Positions 1 to 10,820 of a stretch of DNA of 64,000 nucleotides are shown here, one piece after another. The position numbers were made by a program, and so were the translations under genes. Location: contig JAJTUP010000013.1 of NCBI GenBank assembly GCA_021399435.1, forward strand, positions 992,001-1,056,000, read 5' to 3'. The stretch's first letter is position 1; each line of letters begins with the position of its first letter. This DNA is from Diaporthe sp. PMI_573. Its lineage: Eukaryota; Ascomycota; Sordariomycetes; Diaporthales; Diaporthaceae. The notes under the pieces are model-generated. The model made no database searches. It saw only the letters and a list, made by a program, of their open reading frames with translations, and had not been told where the DNA came from.

Positions 1-182
1 GGGAACTTGAGCTCCGCCGGGAACACGCCGCCCTCGAAGGGTGTCCCTTCTGGCCCTTGGATCATGGCCTCCCAGTGCAGCAGGTCATCTTCGGAGACGG
101 GGCCGGCCGTGATGCCGTCGGGTGGGTTCTTGGTGAGCATGCGGTATTCCTGGAGCAGGCGGCGGTGGGCGGTCGATGACAT
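1..182 (-). CDS. UBC7: Ubiquitin-conjugating enzyme E2, Ubc7/UBE2G type (5' part only)
   Basis: The reverse strand starts at 182 with MSSTAHRRLLQEYRML and continues through NPPDGITAGPVSEDD and IQGPEGTPFEGGVF before leaving the window. This is the N-terminal helix and first beta strands of an E2 fold, and it tracks yeast Ubc7, which has the same AQKRLL, PPGIVAGP and IQGPPDTPY blocks. Ubc7 homologues charge ubiquitin from E1 and act with Hrd1/Doa10-type ligases in ER-associated degradation. The catalytic Cys lies beyond the window edge, so activity cannot be judged. The gene is divergent from the mitochondrial protein gene at 521. Confidence 0.85.
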   Translation of the reverse strand, partial: MSSTAHRRLLQEYRMLTKNPPDGITAGPVSEDDLLHWEAMIQGPEGTPFEGGVFPAELKF

Positions 183-520
183 GGTGGCTTGTTTTGAGAA
201 CGGCCGTCGTCTTGCGCGGAAGGTGAGTGAATGCAGGGTGATGTATTTGTATGGAAAGAGGAACCAAGGAAGAAGTAAAGATGTCGTCGTGTGCTGAGTT
301 GAGGTCGCGTGGTGGGGCCCGGCCTACACTAAGTGGGCGGCAGGACGATCGGCAGAGAAAGTGCCTGCGCTAAAACCCACCCCCGGCCCAAGGCTCCGGA
401 TCGAAAGCTCATTCTGGGAGCTATGCCTGCCCGCCCTATTTGCCCCGAGCTCCCGCCCCAGCTCCAAGTTCAAGCTTGGACTACCTCCGTGTGCCAACCC
501 GAGGTCCCATACGGCGCGCC
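183..520. promoter_or_regulatory. Divergent intergenic region between the E2 gene and the Mmc1-like gene
   Basis: These 338 bases separate two start codons pointing outward, so both promoters must lie here. I see no clear TATA box. A pyrimidine- and GC-rich stretch precedes the ATG at 521. Short open frames here are not credible genes. Confidence 0.5.
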
Positions 521-2470
521 ATGCCACCACGACTGAGCATGCGGTCTGTAGCAGGCTGCCGTCCAACCTCATTGCACAGGGTCGCCACGAAGCCAACGTC
601 CACTGTCTGCTTGTTCTGTTCCCTGGCGGCCCGTCCCAACTCGTCCGCGCCTCGAAGGTCGCGGCGCAAATCTCTGGCGACGCGTCGGAACCAGTCCACC
701 GCCGCCCCCGGCCCGTCGTCGAACCCCCGAAAAGAGCTTTCAGATGCCCTCCAGGAACTCCAGAAGCATGCAACCAATTACGTGAACCTGTCGCGGGTCC
801 AATTGGCCCTCAACGCGCTGCGCCAGGACGCCGGCCAAGAAACCGTCAGAGTCGCCATCCTCGGGCTGACGAATGGATCCGAGTCGGGACAGACGGCCAA
901 GGAGGTCCTGCGGCTGCTGCTCGCAGACCCATTGTCGCCGGAGCAGGATTGGGAGAGGGAATTGATGAGCCATGACGCGAGACAACCGCTGATAGTCCGT
1001 GTTGGGGCAGGTCACGAAGGCGATGCTGAGGGAAATGGCGAGGGAACCATGACGTACGCGAGGGGTGGTCTGTTGAGGGAGATCAATGTCTCCTCGCCGG
1101 GTCTCAACGGCAGAAACCTCGAGATACTGCTTACAGAGACCAATCCACTCGCCGACTCGACCGGAGGTGCGTTCCAGAACTTGGAGGAGGCCGCATTGGT
1201 GCCAACGGTGGATATTCCTACCTCCAACACCGGGAGATACACCCCTGTCACGACACCTGTACACAAAGCTCTGCTCGTCACAGACGGGATGCTGGGAGCC
1301 GCCTCGTTGGCCAACATCCCTCTACTCTCTGGGAAGGGTGCGATCACCGCTGCGGTCAACACGCCTGGATACCAACCAGAAGACCAATCGGCCTTACCAT
1401 TTGCTACGATTGACGTCAAAACGGCCTCCCAGGGCTTGGATGCCTTGCGCCAAAGCGTAGACAGAGGTTTCGAGTATGAGAAGCTATGGTTCAAGAGCAA
1501 CATGCCTTCTGTAACGACCTGGCTGAAGTCTGGGGTCACGAAAGGGGGAGAGGGGGTCACAAAAGATGCTGTCCGAGAGTCGATTGCGTCTGTCCTGTTG
1601 AATACCCACGCCAGGATACAGCACGAGGAAGCCCGCAGAATGTCCTCGAAGCTCTCGGCCCAGACGTCTACCGCCATTCCTACGCTGAACGCAGCGCTGG
1701 CAGAATGGGCCGAGAAGTCCCATGCGGAGCTACAGGAGCAGCTGGACAAGGCATTCACAGGCAGGCGGTGGCGGAAGTTGAATTGGTGGAAGCTCTTTTG
1801 GCGCGTCGACGACGTCGGCGTGCTGTCGTCCGAGATGCTCTCGCAGAGGTTCCTGCCCGGTGCGGAGCGGAACGTCATCTTCCTCGCCGGCAAGATCGAG
1901 GGATCCGGCGTTGTCGGCCAAGACGCCCGCAGCAAGACGCCCTACTCACTGCCGACGATAGCTTCGACCGCGAAGCAAGCTGAGGCGGCAGCAGACCCAA
2001 CGCCCGAGTTGACACCTGCCAAGGATAGTCCGCCTGGGACTAAGTGGCCAGCTCACATCACATTTACCCGCAACTACCTACAGTCCGAGACGGTGCCCGC
2101 CCTGCAGGCCCTCGCGCAGAGCCTCGTCTTCCAGTCGGCTGGCTTCTCGACGCTGACCACGTCCCTCGGTGCGCTCATGTACCTGTCCACCTTCGGAGCG
2201 TCCGAGTCCGGGGCGGTGGCTGCCCTGGGTATCGTGTGGAGCCTGCGTCGCCTACAGAAGAAGTGGGAAACAGCGAGGGAGTACTGGCAGAGCGAGGTTA
2301 GGGAGGAAGGTCGCAAGGCCGTGAGGGCAGTCGAGATCAGCGTCGGCGAGGCTCTCGACAAGGTCATTCGGGACGGCAGTGGAGCCAACGAGGATGCCTT
2401 GCTCGCCGAGCTGAGACATGCTAGGGAGCTTGTGCAGAGGGCCGAAGAGGCATTGGCGAGGCTGAAGTAA
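521..2470 (+). CDS. Mitochondrial membrane protein resembling fungal Mmc1
   Basis: A single exon encodes 649 aa. I place the start at 521, the first ATG of the frame; the frame is open further upstream but only from a TTG. The N terminus (MPPRLSMRSVAGCRP and on) is rich in Arg, Ser and Thr with almost no acidic residues for about 60 residues, as in a mitochondrial presequence. A segment around VAILGLTNGSESGQT resembles a degenerate P-loop. The C-terminal third has a hydrophobic stretch (LTTSLGALMYLSTFG, then AVAALGIVWSL) followed by a charged helical tail likely to form coiled coil. The architecture recalls the fungal Mmc1 family, described as mitochondrial and dynamin-like. The family name is from memory and is the uncertain part; the gene itself is solid. 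Confidence 0.6.
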   Translation: MPPRLSMRSVAGCRPTSLHRVATKPTSTVCLFCSLAARPNSSAPRRSRRKSLATRRNQSTAAPGPSSNPRKELSDALQELQKHATNYVNLSRVQLALNALRQDAGQETVRVAILGLTNGSESGQTAKEVLRLLLADPLSPEQDWERELMSHDARQPLIVRVGAGHEGDAEGNGEGTMTYARGGLLREINVSSPGLNGRNLEILLTETNPLADSTGGAFQNLEEAALVPTVDIPTSNTGRYTPVTTPVHKALLVTDGMLGAASLANIPLLSGKGAITAAVNTPGYQPEDQSALPFATIDVKTASQGLDALRQSVDRGFEYEKLWFKSNMPSVTTWLKSGVTKGGEGVTKDAVRESIASVLLNTHARIQHEEARRMSSKLSAQTSTAIPTLNAALAEWAEKSHAELQEQLDKAFTGRRWRKLNWWKLFWRVDDVGVLSSEMLSQRFLPGAERNVIFLAGKIEGSGVVGQDARSKTPYSLPTIASTAKQAEAAADPTPELTPAKDSPPGTKWPAHITFTRNYLQSETVPALQALAQSLVFQSAGFSTLTTSLGALMYLSTFGASESGAVAALGIVWSLRRLQKKWETAREYWQSEVREEGRKAVRAVEISVGEALDKVIRDGSGANEDALLAELRHARELVQRAEEALARLK

Positions 2471-3031
2471 TTGCCCCACCCCGGGTGGATGAGGACGTCA
2501 CCACTGTATGCCTTATTTGTGCAATAGAAGTATGTGTAAATGACCAGAAGAGACATTTCTTCTCCTGGAATCTGGAGTGCTCGAGTTCTCAGCATGTAAA
2601 GCGTCCCCCGTCTTTTTGCGATTTCCTGTCAGCGCTGACTGATATTATGGACGTTGGCTATACGTACGGACGCATTTCTCCAACGCGAGCCCTTTGATAT
2701 CCTTCACGGAGTCTCCCTCCTCTGCCCGCCCGTGTAAGCGCCCGCCGGCCCAGTGTCAAATGTCTAAGCCATTGATAATCCAACGCCTTCGAGATGCTCC
2801 TGATACCTTCTCCCTGACCAGGAAACCTCTTCCCAGTGAGCTTTTGCATCGGTCGTGAATCTTTTTGTCTTTTTTCCTAGGTCGGCCCGTTGGCTCGTGC
2901 GATTCACCACCCCGTTTCCCTAGCCGTTCTTCAACCTTGAAGCGCCGTTTCCGTGTTGGACGCCCGGGTCGGATCTCGCCTTCGTCGCCTCCATACCACC
3001 TCGAGTGATGGAATCGAAAGAACTGCGTCTT
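2471..3031. other. Convergent intergenic region
   Basis: Both 3' ends face this stretch: the Mmc1-like gene ends at 2470 and SMD3 at 3032. It should hold the two 3' UTRs. I found no coding sequence or repeat in it. Confidence 0.5.
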
Positions 3032-3550
3032 CTACCTCCCGCCACGGCCACTCGCCCTGGCCCTGCTGACCGTCGCACGACCTCTCGCCAGACCGACACC
3101 ACGCCCGCGGGCGTTTCGGCTCTTGAACATGGGCGCATTCCTAGAAACGCGGGAAGATACGTTAGTCACCGAGACTCCTTGCCGCTGCCGTCCTCGTGCG
3201 AGGTTGCCTGGGGGAGTTTCGAGGCTTTGTGCATACCGCAACATGTCTGGCACGATGAAGAAGCGCACGTGGCTGCCCCGGATGTAAACCTGTTCCAGGT
3301 GGCTGACACGGCCGTCGCGCGCCGTCACGGTGATGTCCTTGAGTTGGATGTTCATGTTGTCCTCGGCTGTCCGGGGCGGGGGTTTGTTAGCATGGCTGAC
3401 CACGAGGAGGAGAGCAGGGGAAGGGGGTGGTGGAAGCCTACCTTCGATCAGCTTGCCGCGGTACGTGGTGCCGGAGTCGAGCTCCAGGGTGATGATGTGA
3501 CCCTGGGCCTCATTGAGGAGCTTAATTGGGATCCCGATTGTGGACGTCAT
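3032..3550 (-). CDS. SMD3: Small nuclear ribonucleoprotein SmD3
   Basis: Three exons (3550-3442, 3366-3237, 3140-3032) give 115 aa. Both introns (75 and 96 nt, GT-AG) are multiples of three without stops, so the unspliced frame stays open. The splice joins restore the family sequence: KLIE|AEDNMN across intron 1 and [11 protein letters not shown] across intron 2. Sm1 motif: [15 protein letters not shown] to [10 protein letters not shown]. Sm2 motif: [19 protein letters not shown]. The C-terminal tail is rich in RG/GR, the usual site of symmetric arginine dimethylation. SmD3 is part of the heptameric Sm ring on U1, U2, U4 and U5 snRNA and is essential for splicing. Length matches fungal SmD3. 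Confidence 0.96.
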   Translation of the reverse strand: MTSTIGIPIKLLNEAQGHIITLELDSGTTYRGKLIEGRLPPPPSPALLLVVSHANKPPPRTAEDNMNIQLKDITVTARDGRVSHLEQVYIRGSHVRFFIVPDMLRYAQSLETPPGNLARGRQRQGVSVTNVSSRVSRNAPMFKSRNARGRGVGLARGRATVSRARASGRGGR

Positions 3551-4528
3551 GGTTGCGACCTGTCTTCTTCCGGGGGTGGCCGAGAAGGGAGTCGTGCGGG
3601 CTGTTCGGTGGTGGGACTTGAGTCGGGGTGGGAGCTTGCCGCGTCGCAAAGCTTGGGAAAGGCGCGCTCGCAACCTAGCTGGGCTGGAGGCTGAGATGCG
3701 ATGCTGCAAGCAGAGACGAGCGGGTCTGGGGAGGGCGGCGCTACAGGATTTTCCGGACCGAGGGGCGCCAAGTGCCTAGGTAGCCGTCGCTGTCATGGCC
3801 CATCCAAGTTCCCCCTTTACTTCACATCTACCTCGGACACTGAGCGAATTCTCATAGCCAACCTCCGGCAATGTCATTCTGATCGGAATTGTCAGCGAGC
3901 ATGCACCCAAGTGCCCTTGGCATCGCCTGTGCAATCCTGCACAGCGGTAAAGTTCCATGTGAAGTCGAAGTCCAGCCGGCGCCAGCACTGCCTCCCTGCC
4001 GTCCGAATGCCTTTGCTCCAAAGTAAAAGCGGAAGTCGACATTAGCGCCTTTCCAATTTGTCAATTGATCATCTTCTCTTGCCCTACTGACAGCCTCTTG
4101 CCACGGCTGTGTGCAGTGCCGTTGGTCTCGTATTCCTGCGGATGGCAGTTTGGACTTTGGTTCTCTGGGCACATCGAGCATCAGCTCATGATGATCTTGT
4201 CTCTTGAGCTATGGAGGCTCTCGGCTCAGCTGCCGAGAATACTGGGGGTACACGACCAATTCACACCGTGCCGCCCTGCGCCTGGACGGACATACTCTCC
4301 GCGACCCGCTGAGCTTCGATCCATCAGAATGCTAAGTAATGCGCCGGATATGACCATATGTGAATAATGCCTTGAAGATGCGACCATGCCAAATGATGAG
4401 CACTTCTATATGAATACGTCCTGCACGGATTTCTGTCTACTCTTGTCGAGAGAATCACCAACACACTCACTCCCTCACCCACACCAGCCAAAAACAGACC
4501 CTCCAGCGCTATTCACACTTGGATCAAA
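3551..4528. other. Gene-free stretch upstream of SMD3
   Basis: This 1-kb stretch holds the SMD3 promoter and leader. Short open frames in several directions have no recognisable domain or splice structure. Confidence 0.35.
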
Positions 4529-5004
4529 ATGCATTTCACCACTCTCTTCTCCTTCGCCACCTCACTGGCCCTTGACAGCGCCGGCGTCATCCAAAACCAT
4601 CAGTTCGACGGCGCCGTTGCTGTGGTCGATGTCTTCGACTACAACACCTAGGAACTGCGCCGGAGACGAACCAACTGTCAAGATCGGCGTTGGGTCCAAG
4701 GCTCAAGACCGGTGCATTCCATTTTCTCAGGGATACACGACCGTCTCATACTCGTACCTTGAGTCCGGCAATTCTAGTAGGTTGGGAAGACACGCTGGAT
4801 TCTGTACCCTAGCATCGAAGAGGAATGAACGGCCGACTGACAACACCTTTCCCTCGCCATTCATTCCTTTTCTATAATACCGAAGATTGCACTGAGGGCA
4901 ACGACATCGTGCAGTCCAGCACCCTCGGCCCAATGTGCGCCACCAGCCCCTCCGGAAACCCTGGCTGTCTTACCAGCTCTCGTCGCCCAAGAACTAGGGA
5001 ATGA
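4529..5004 (+). CDS. Putative small secreted cysteine-rich protein (tentative exon structure)
   Basis: The ATG at 4529 opens a signal-peptide-like MHFTTLFSFATSLALDSAG, but this frame stops at 4649-4651. A 49-nt GT-AG intron (4603-4651) joins it to the open frame reading NCAGDEPTVKIGVGS and DRCIPFSQGYTTVSYSYLE. A second intron (4777-4885, donor GTAGGT) leads to NCTEGNDIVQSSTLGPMC and a stop at 5002-5004. The result is about 105 aa with five Cys. The intronic sequence just before exon 3 also reads FYNTEDC in frame, which is typical of such proteins, so the boundaries may be wrong or the gene may be decaying. No family is recognised. Secretion and an effector-like role are inference. Confidence 0.4.
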
Positions 5005-5550
5005 AAGAGAAAGACTGCTCGATCTGGTGGCACGAAATGGAGAAGCTCTGCCGGGCCGACATTGCTGGGGCTTGGGGATCAGGGAAGCTGTGGTGTCTCG
5101 GGAACCGAGCTTGATGGGTAGTGCATGGTGGGAATTGTGTGTTTTCCTTCACCTTCCCATGGAAATTTGAGCATGAGTTGTAGATAGATCACTACATTCC
5201 CCTGCTCTGCAACAGTTCACCATAGCTTTTGAGCACCCTTCGACCGTGCTAGGATAGGCCCAATCGTCTAAACGGACATGAAAGACATTTCTTGTGCAGG
5301 AAAGAGTTCCAGAAAGGATATTGTATAATTCTATTTAAACCCGAGAACCATGAGCTGCCTTGACCCCGGCCAGATCAAGCCAGCCATGGGGCATATCTAA
5401 CTTTAACACACTTCCCACAAATACAAGTCTGACCGGTAAACAATCAAAGAGAGCCCACCAGCCATCCTGGCCACTCCACCGCGAAGTACGCGTCCCTTTT
5501 TGTTTTGCTTCCAACTCCCCTTCTTCAACCCTTGCCCGCTCATCACTCGG
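5005..5550. other. Gene-free stretch between two small secreted protein genes
   Basis: The two flanking genes converge on this region. I see only short random frames and no repeat. Confidence 0.35.
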
Positions 5551-5883
5551 CTACAAATCCACCACAACCCGGTAGGACTCAAACGCGCCGGAATCCGTGC
5601 ACTCGCCGGGCTGGATTAAAGACCTCGGCGCGTCGCTGCTGACGACGCAGTCGGCTTCTTGGTAGACGACTCCATAATAAAACAATTTATCGGCGGAAAG
5701 GTAGCAGTACTCGTACTCGGAGGTCAGGTTTGTGCACGCAGACCCTGTGAAGTTGGACCCCGTGGCGATGGCCGTGCCGTCGCTGCAGGAGTCGCCACAG
5801 TAGAGGGTCCAGGTGTTTGCTGCGACGCTGGAGGCCAGGGCCAGGGCCAAGAGGGTGGCTGTTGTCGTAGTGAAGGACTTCAT
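5551..5883 (-). CDS. Small secreted cysteine-rich protein
   Basis: An intronless 110-aa frame. The first 22 residues (MKSFTTTTATLLALALASSV, then AA) form a clear signal peptide. The mature part has six Cys in the pattern YCGDSC, SAC, EYC, ADC and GEC, enough for three disulfides, and a NFT glycosylation sequon. The open frame, signal peptide, even Cys number and a TATA element about 47 bases upstream support a real gene. No known domain is recognised. Proteins of this size and composition are candidate apoplastic effectors or cell-surface proteins, but that is inference. Confidence 0.75.
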   Translation of the reverse strand: MKSFTTTTATLLALALASSVAANTWTLYCGDSCSDGTAIATGSNFTGSACTNLTSEYEYCYLSADKLFYYGVVYQEADCVVSSDAPRSLIQPGECTDSGAFESYRVVVDL

Positions 5884-5929
5884 TGTTCTTTTCTCGAGAT
5901 GGGCTTAGGGCTGTCGTGGGACTAGAGCC

Positions 5930-5937
5930 TATATAAT
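5930..5937 (-). promoter_or_regulatory. TATA box of the secreted protein gene at 5551-5883
   Basis: On the reverse strand the sequence reads ATTATATA about 47 bases before the ATG at 5883, a normal position for a strong TATA element. Confidence 0.5.
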
Positions 5938-7983
5938 GAGCGACTGTGGTGTGGTGGAAGTGTGTTATTTTGCTCGGGGCGGGCTTCGTTTCTATGCCTG
6001 GCCTTGATAATGAGAGGATGGTGTTTTGAATGAGGGATGATGGGAAGATCTGAATGGAGAGGTGATAGTTTCTTTACCTTTATATCTATAGCTGAGGCTG
6101 AAGCCGATAGGGAAGTCCGCGAAGCCTCTTCTATAAGCGTCGATACCCCCGATGAATCCTAGCACGCAGAGACTTCACTTCCATCTACGTGGTTATTCTG
6201 GCACGCTGGTGACTAGTATGTTACCAGGATATACGTATGTCAGTGTACCAATTTAGCTCGGGATGCCCTCACAGAATGCGCCGTCAACACTCCAGCATCG
6301 CCCTTATGCACTTAGGGGGGGTTCACGTCAGTGACGGCCTGCCGGGCTGAGTGCTGCGGAATCACCATGACTGCGCAGGGCGCCGTGCTGGGGCCGATGT
6401 GGCGTCGGGCTCCCAAGACTGTCCTCGTTCGGCGTTGGCGACCGTTGCGGTCCCTGGTCTGTCTGGGATACCACGTCTTCCACGGCCGAGGTGCTGGCTT
6501 CCTGGGACCCGCCCTGCGTAGGGATGGGGGAGATCGATCTTGGCGGTCCGCCCACCGATCCGATGGCCAGAACCTGAGCGCCCCGGAAGCTTGCGGATCG
6601 ACGTACTGACTCAATTCCCCGGGTGATAACTTGTGACAGGTTTGGATGGCACCTTGGTGAACGGCATGAGGCATCGCCAACAGTCATTGGTAGAAATATG
6701 CGGAGGCCCGTTCCCTGCTTCAATTTATTCTTCGGAATTTCCAGGCTTATGAAAAGAGTGAACAATACTGTGTAGGCGAAAACCCAAAATTTGCATACTT
6801 CTGGTCCAGGCCCGGATCTGACAGGGGCTCGGCAAGGACGTGCTGGCGAGTTCTCGTCTGTGGACGTCACCGTCGAAGCTCAAGGTAAGGCCGTTTTAGG
6901 GAGGGGGAGCCCGTAAGGCTGGAGCCTGACCAATGGTCTTACACTATTCCGCTTCGCCTCGGGAAGTGGGCGATGGGGTCCCAAAGTCTGCCGCGACTGG
7001 ATTTTCCCGGCGAGAATTGATTAAGGGGTCCAGTGGACGCCAGCCTTTCTAACATGTGACGCGTTGCCTCTCCCCTTTCTCGGTGTGGCTAAGGGTTTAT
7101 CCGTCACACCTACTGCTGCAGAGGCTGAGAGAGGGTGCAGCTTGATTCAGCACAGAATGATGCATGATGTTCGACAGGCACGGTTGGCGTCAACACATAG
7201 TCCAGACATATCGCCTTCAAGGCCCACGCACGAACGCCAAGAGGGCAGAATCACAGCCCACAGGGGCAGGCGAATATATTTAGATTGCCAACTCATGTGC
7301 CTTGTCGACTGTTGCGTGGTCGCAAAATCACATCACGGTCAGGTTCTCTGGTGGAAAACACCAGAGTTGCGATGATGGCCAATCGCAAGCACACGAGTCC
7401 CAATGAAGCCAGGTGAGTGCCGTTGCTTTGGTGAATGGGGCGGCCATGTGAGGTCACGCTCTGTTGTCATTCCGCCTCGCCTCCGTCTGCATTGCATGCC
7501 TGACAGGCTGTGTACTCCGTCTCTGCAGCAAAGGCTGGTTGAAGGATCCGAGGAGGTGGCACCAGGGCCCCCCAGGCCTCGGCGAACAGCCTGCTGACTC
7601 ACTGAAGAGCCAATTGATCCTCTTTTCCTGTCAGGCCTCTTGAGAGCTGCCTAATGTTGGGCCGTCCCGGCTCAACCAAGCTGAACAGCCATAGGCCCGG
7701 CTCGGGGGGGGGGGTTCGCACAGCCAGCACACGGCTAACACGGCCAGCCTGCGTCCGCTCTCACCACTCCTCATCTGGACAGCCAAGCTTCCATCGCGGA
7801 TTCTTCAACTCGGCTCCAGCACGCCGAGACTTCATGTCAGGAAATAATGAAAATAATACCCAAAATGAAAGATCACCAAGACCCACGGGGGTCCTTGATC
7901 GTGTCATAGTAGTCTGTCGTTCCTCTTGACCATTTTCACTTGTTGATGAGGCTTGGCCAGGCTTTCCCAGGCCGCCCCACGAC
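5938..7983. other. Gene-poor stretch of about 2 kb
   Basis: Open frames here (for example a 180-codon frame at 6328-6870 on the reverse strand) have biased composition, no domain, no signal peptide and no plausible introns. An 11-G homopolymer lies at 7704-7714. The last part must hold the promoter of the gene at 7984. Confidence 0.4.
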
Positions 7984-10461
7984 ATGACCGCTATTCGACC
8001 ACGGCCATTGCCTCAGCAAGAGCGCCGCGCTCAGGCACAGGCGGCGCAGAAGAGCCAAATCCTTCTGTCGCAACCACGCTTTCCTCTTGTGCTCGCCGTC
8101 TTCTACGTCGCCCTGCTGATCGTTCCGTGGGCGTTGACCTGCAGGATTGCAACACAGCCTGCCTTCATCATCCATGTGTATTCTCGAGGAGGCAGGTACT
8201 ACGTCCAGTATGGATGGGTCATTGCCATCAAAGTGCTCAACTCGCTCGCGGCTGTCCTTTCGCTGCCCATATTGAGCGCCCTGCTGGCCCGAGCAGCTGT
8301 CGTTTTCTCGCAGCGTCGTCGGCCAGCCCAGACACTCAACGTACGCCAGCTTTTCGCGCTGGCTGACCGCGATTGGTACAACCTGTCCAACGTTCTGTCA
8401 CCTGTCACCTCATCGGCACTGCTACGCCTTGGGTTCTTGTTGTTGTCCTTCTCAATCCTCCTGCCGCTCATTCGATCGGGTCTTGTGGCCTACGACAACG
8501 TACTTGTCTCGTCACACTGGCCGGCACGATACGACGGGGCTGACGAATTCCTTGGTCTCACCCCAAGACCGGCTGCGCTCAAGCTAGCATCGGGGTCGCA
8601 GACCTCAGTGACCAGCGCCACGCGTGGAAGCCTGCGAATCACTACGGGAGGCATTGACACGCATCTGTGGCCAGTGTGTAATGACCCCAGGCCGGGTAGC
8701 ACTTGCGGTTTCAAGTATGGCCCGTACGATATAGAGCAGAGCAGACTCAGCAACTTCTGGGAGTCCACTGACCGCTCATACGGTCGAGATTTCGAGACCA
8801 ACGGCTCAGCTTTGATGCACGCCTCGACCTTTAGAGCCGGCTCGACAATAGGAACATACAGGGGAAACAAACTCGGGGCTTATACTCTTGGCTTGCAAAG
8901 TGGCACACAATGTGAGACGGTTTCCATGCAAGAAGTCGACGAGCATTGCATTCGTTCTATTGATAGCGGGGCCCTGCCCACTGCGGCGCGCGGTTGGAAC
9001 ACGAGTCTGGAGATTCCACAACCCATCCGCCTCGACATATGCTACCCCCCCCTCGAAAGAGACCCTTGGGAGGCCGCCGACGCGTCTCCGTGGAAACCTA
9101 TCAACTTCACCGAGCACCTCTATGTCGGTCTCTTCGACTCCGACTCGAGTTGGGGATGCGGCTACGACTATGATGGGGACTGCGGGTACTTGGGGACCAG
9201 CAGCGGCCTTTACTTCCATTGTCAGGCCGACTCTCTGATGGGCTATTTCGAGATAGGAAAGGCCAGCACGAAAGGCGTGCCGGGTCGCCTCTTGGAAGAG
9301 ATGCCTGCAGGCTTCGACATTCGTCGCTCAGACAAAACGTCTGACGGGCCCTCAGAGGACAACCCAGACACGCAATATTTTGGGCCCCTAAAGACAGCAA
9401 CGATGGCCATGTTCGGTAACGAAAGCTGGGCCGACGTGCTCAAGGGGGCCATGGTGGAGGTAGAAGAGTCGAATTTGACAATTGCTGCTGCGATCACAAT
9501 GCTCTGTTCCATGCGACCCCTTGGCGACGCTGATGTCTTCAACGATAACGATGCGTGCGAAATCACCAAGTACCCATCCACGTTGGTCTTTTACTAAGAT
9601 ACATATTTATTTGCTAGTTTTATCCGGGGCATGTTGCGGCAATTCAAAACCCGGAAGCTGGCCAGGGCCACACTCAACACGGCGACCTTCTACGCGAACA
9701 ACGCCGTACTGTCCGCGCTGGCCCAAACGTACACTGGTCTCACACAAGAATACAAATACGGCACAATAGAGACCGATGAACGGATGTCTGTACCCGTGCT
9801 TAGCGTGGCTGCGATCGCCACCGTGTCAATCCTCATCGCGCTACAGGTTGTTGGTATCGTCATCCTCCTCGTCTACATCTATAGCAGCCGGGTGTGGACA
9901 AAGACACTCGACGCCCTCGCAGTGGCCCGTGTCGGCGCCCAGCTCTCGGCCCTGGACGTGTTCCTCGTCCCCCGGGAGACAGGAACGTTGGGGCTGGCCC
10001 GGCTGACGGGGCGGGCCGCGAAGCAGCTGGAACAGATCGACGGCCTGGTCGGCTCGACTGCCCTGACGGGGCATCACGACATCGAGATGGCGACGATTCC
10101 CCCGCCGTACGCACCGCGGGGCGAGGAACCGAGTACCAGGGAGGAGCAGAGGATGCCGCAGCCCGGAGTGGCGGCGGCGGGGGACACGACGGCGTCGGAC
10201 CATCCTGCGCCGTCATACTCGCCACCTGCGGACGAGCACACGACGCGCGCACCTGGTGGGGAGGCCGAAGCCGCCAGTGGGCGTGGAGACTCGAGCGACA
10301 TGGCAATATCACAATTACATGCGGCGTCATCCGAATCGCAGGGCGCTGTTCTGCCGCCCGTGACATCGATCGAAGCACTTGCAGTTGGCGGAAGAGGCCT
10401 CATCCCGCGGCGGAGGTGGAAGGAAGCTGATAAGCCACTGCCGCCGCGACCGGCAGAGTAA
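7984..10461 (+). CDS. Four-span membrane protein with a large extracellular loop, family unknown
   Basis: Two same-frame open stretches (7984-9597 and about 9600-10461) are joined by a short intron ending TTGCTAG at 9617. The donor is either 9582 (36 nt) or 9555 (63 nt, GTGCGA); both keep the frame and remove the TAA at 9595-9597. The product is about 804-813 aa. Three hydrophobic spans lie near the N terminus (FPLVLAVFYVALLIVPWALT, the stretch around IAIKVLNSLAAVLSLPILSA, and FLLLSFSILLPLI). A region of roughly 400 residues rich in paired Cys and NxS/T sites follows, then a fourth span (VAAIATVSILIALQVVGIVI) and a long Pro/Glu-rich cytosolic tail. This topology recurs in uncharacterised Pezizomycotina proteins. 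No enzymatic motif is seen. Confidence 0.75.
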
Positions 10462-10820
10462 TTGAGTTCCGTCGGGGCGGTTGCTATGGGGTGGGCTGCA
10501 TAGTTACAGGCAATCCACCCACGAGTAATGTTTGAATGAATTCAGCGTAATGATATATAAGACCCGATATTTGCTATAGAAGAGAATTGTTAAGAATTCA
10601 TTTAGATCACCATGACCACCATGACAAGTTACATGAGGTCTCAGGCATCGTCAAAATGACTGCCACGGCAAATCGGTGTCTATCACTCCTAGCCAAAACC
10701 ACGCCGTGGGTAGAGATTGGCATCTCCCCGGGCAGGGCATCCGTAACCAGGAGCCAAATCGATAAACTGTCACCTGAAACCCGCTTCATCCCCCCCCCTC
10801 CTGTCCATCCACCAAAGCCA
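10462..10820. other. Convergent intergenic stretch
   Basis: It lies between two gene 3' ends. AT-rich sequence near 10540-10600 may carry polyadenylation signals. No gene is seen. Confidence 0.35.

Noticed and set aside
1012..1935. 307-codon open frame on the reverse strand
   Set aside because: It lies entirely antisense to the Mmc1-like gene. Its Ser/Pro-rich composition is that of a GC-rich shadow frame and no domain is seen.
6328..6870. 180-codon reverse-strand frame that could be a gene
   Set aside because: No domain, irregular composition and an overlapping frame of similar quality. No intron or promoter support.
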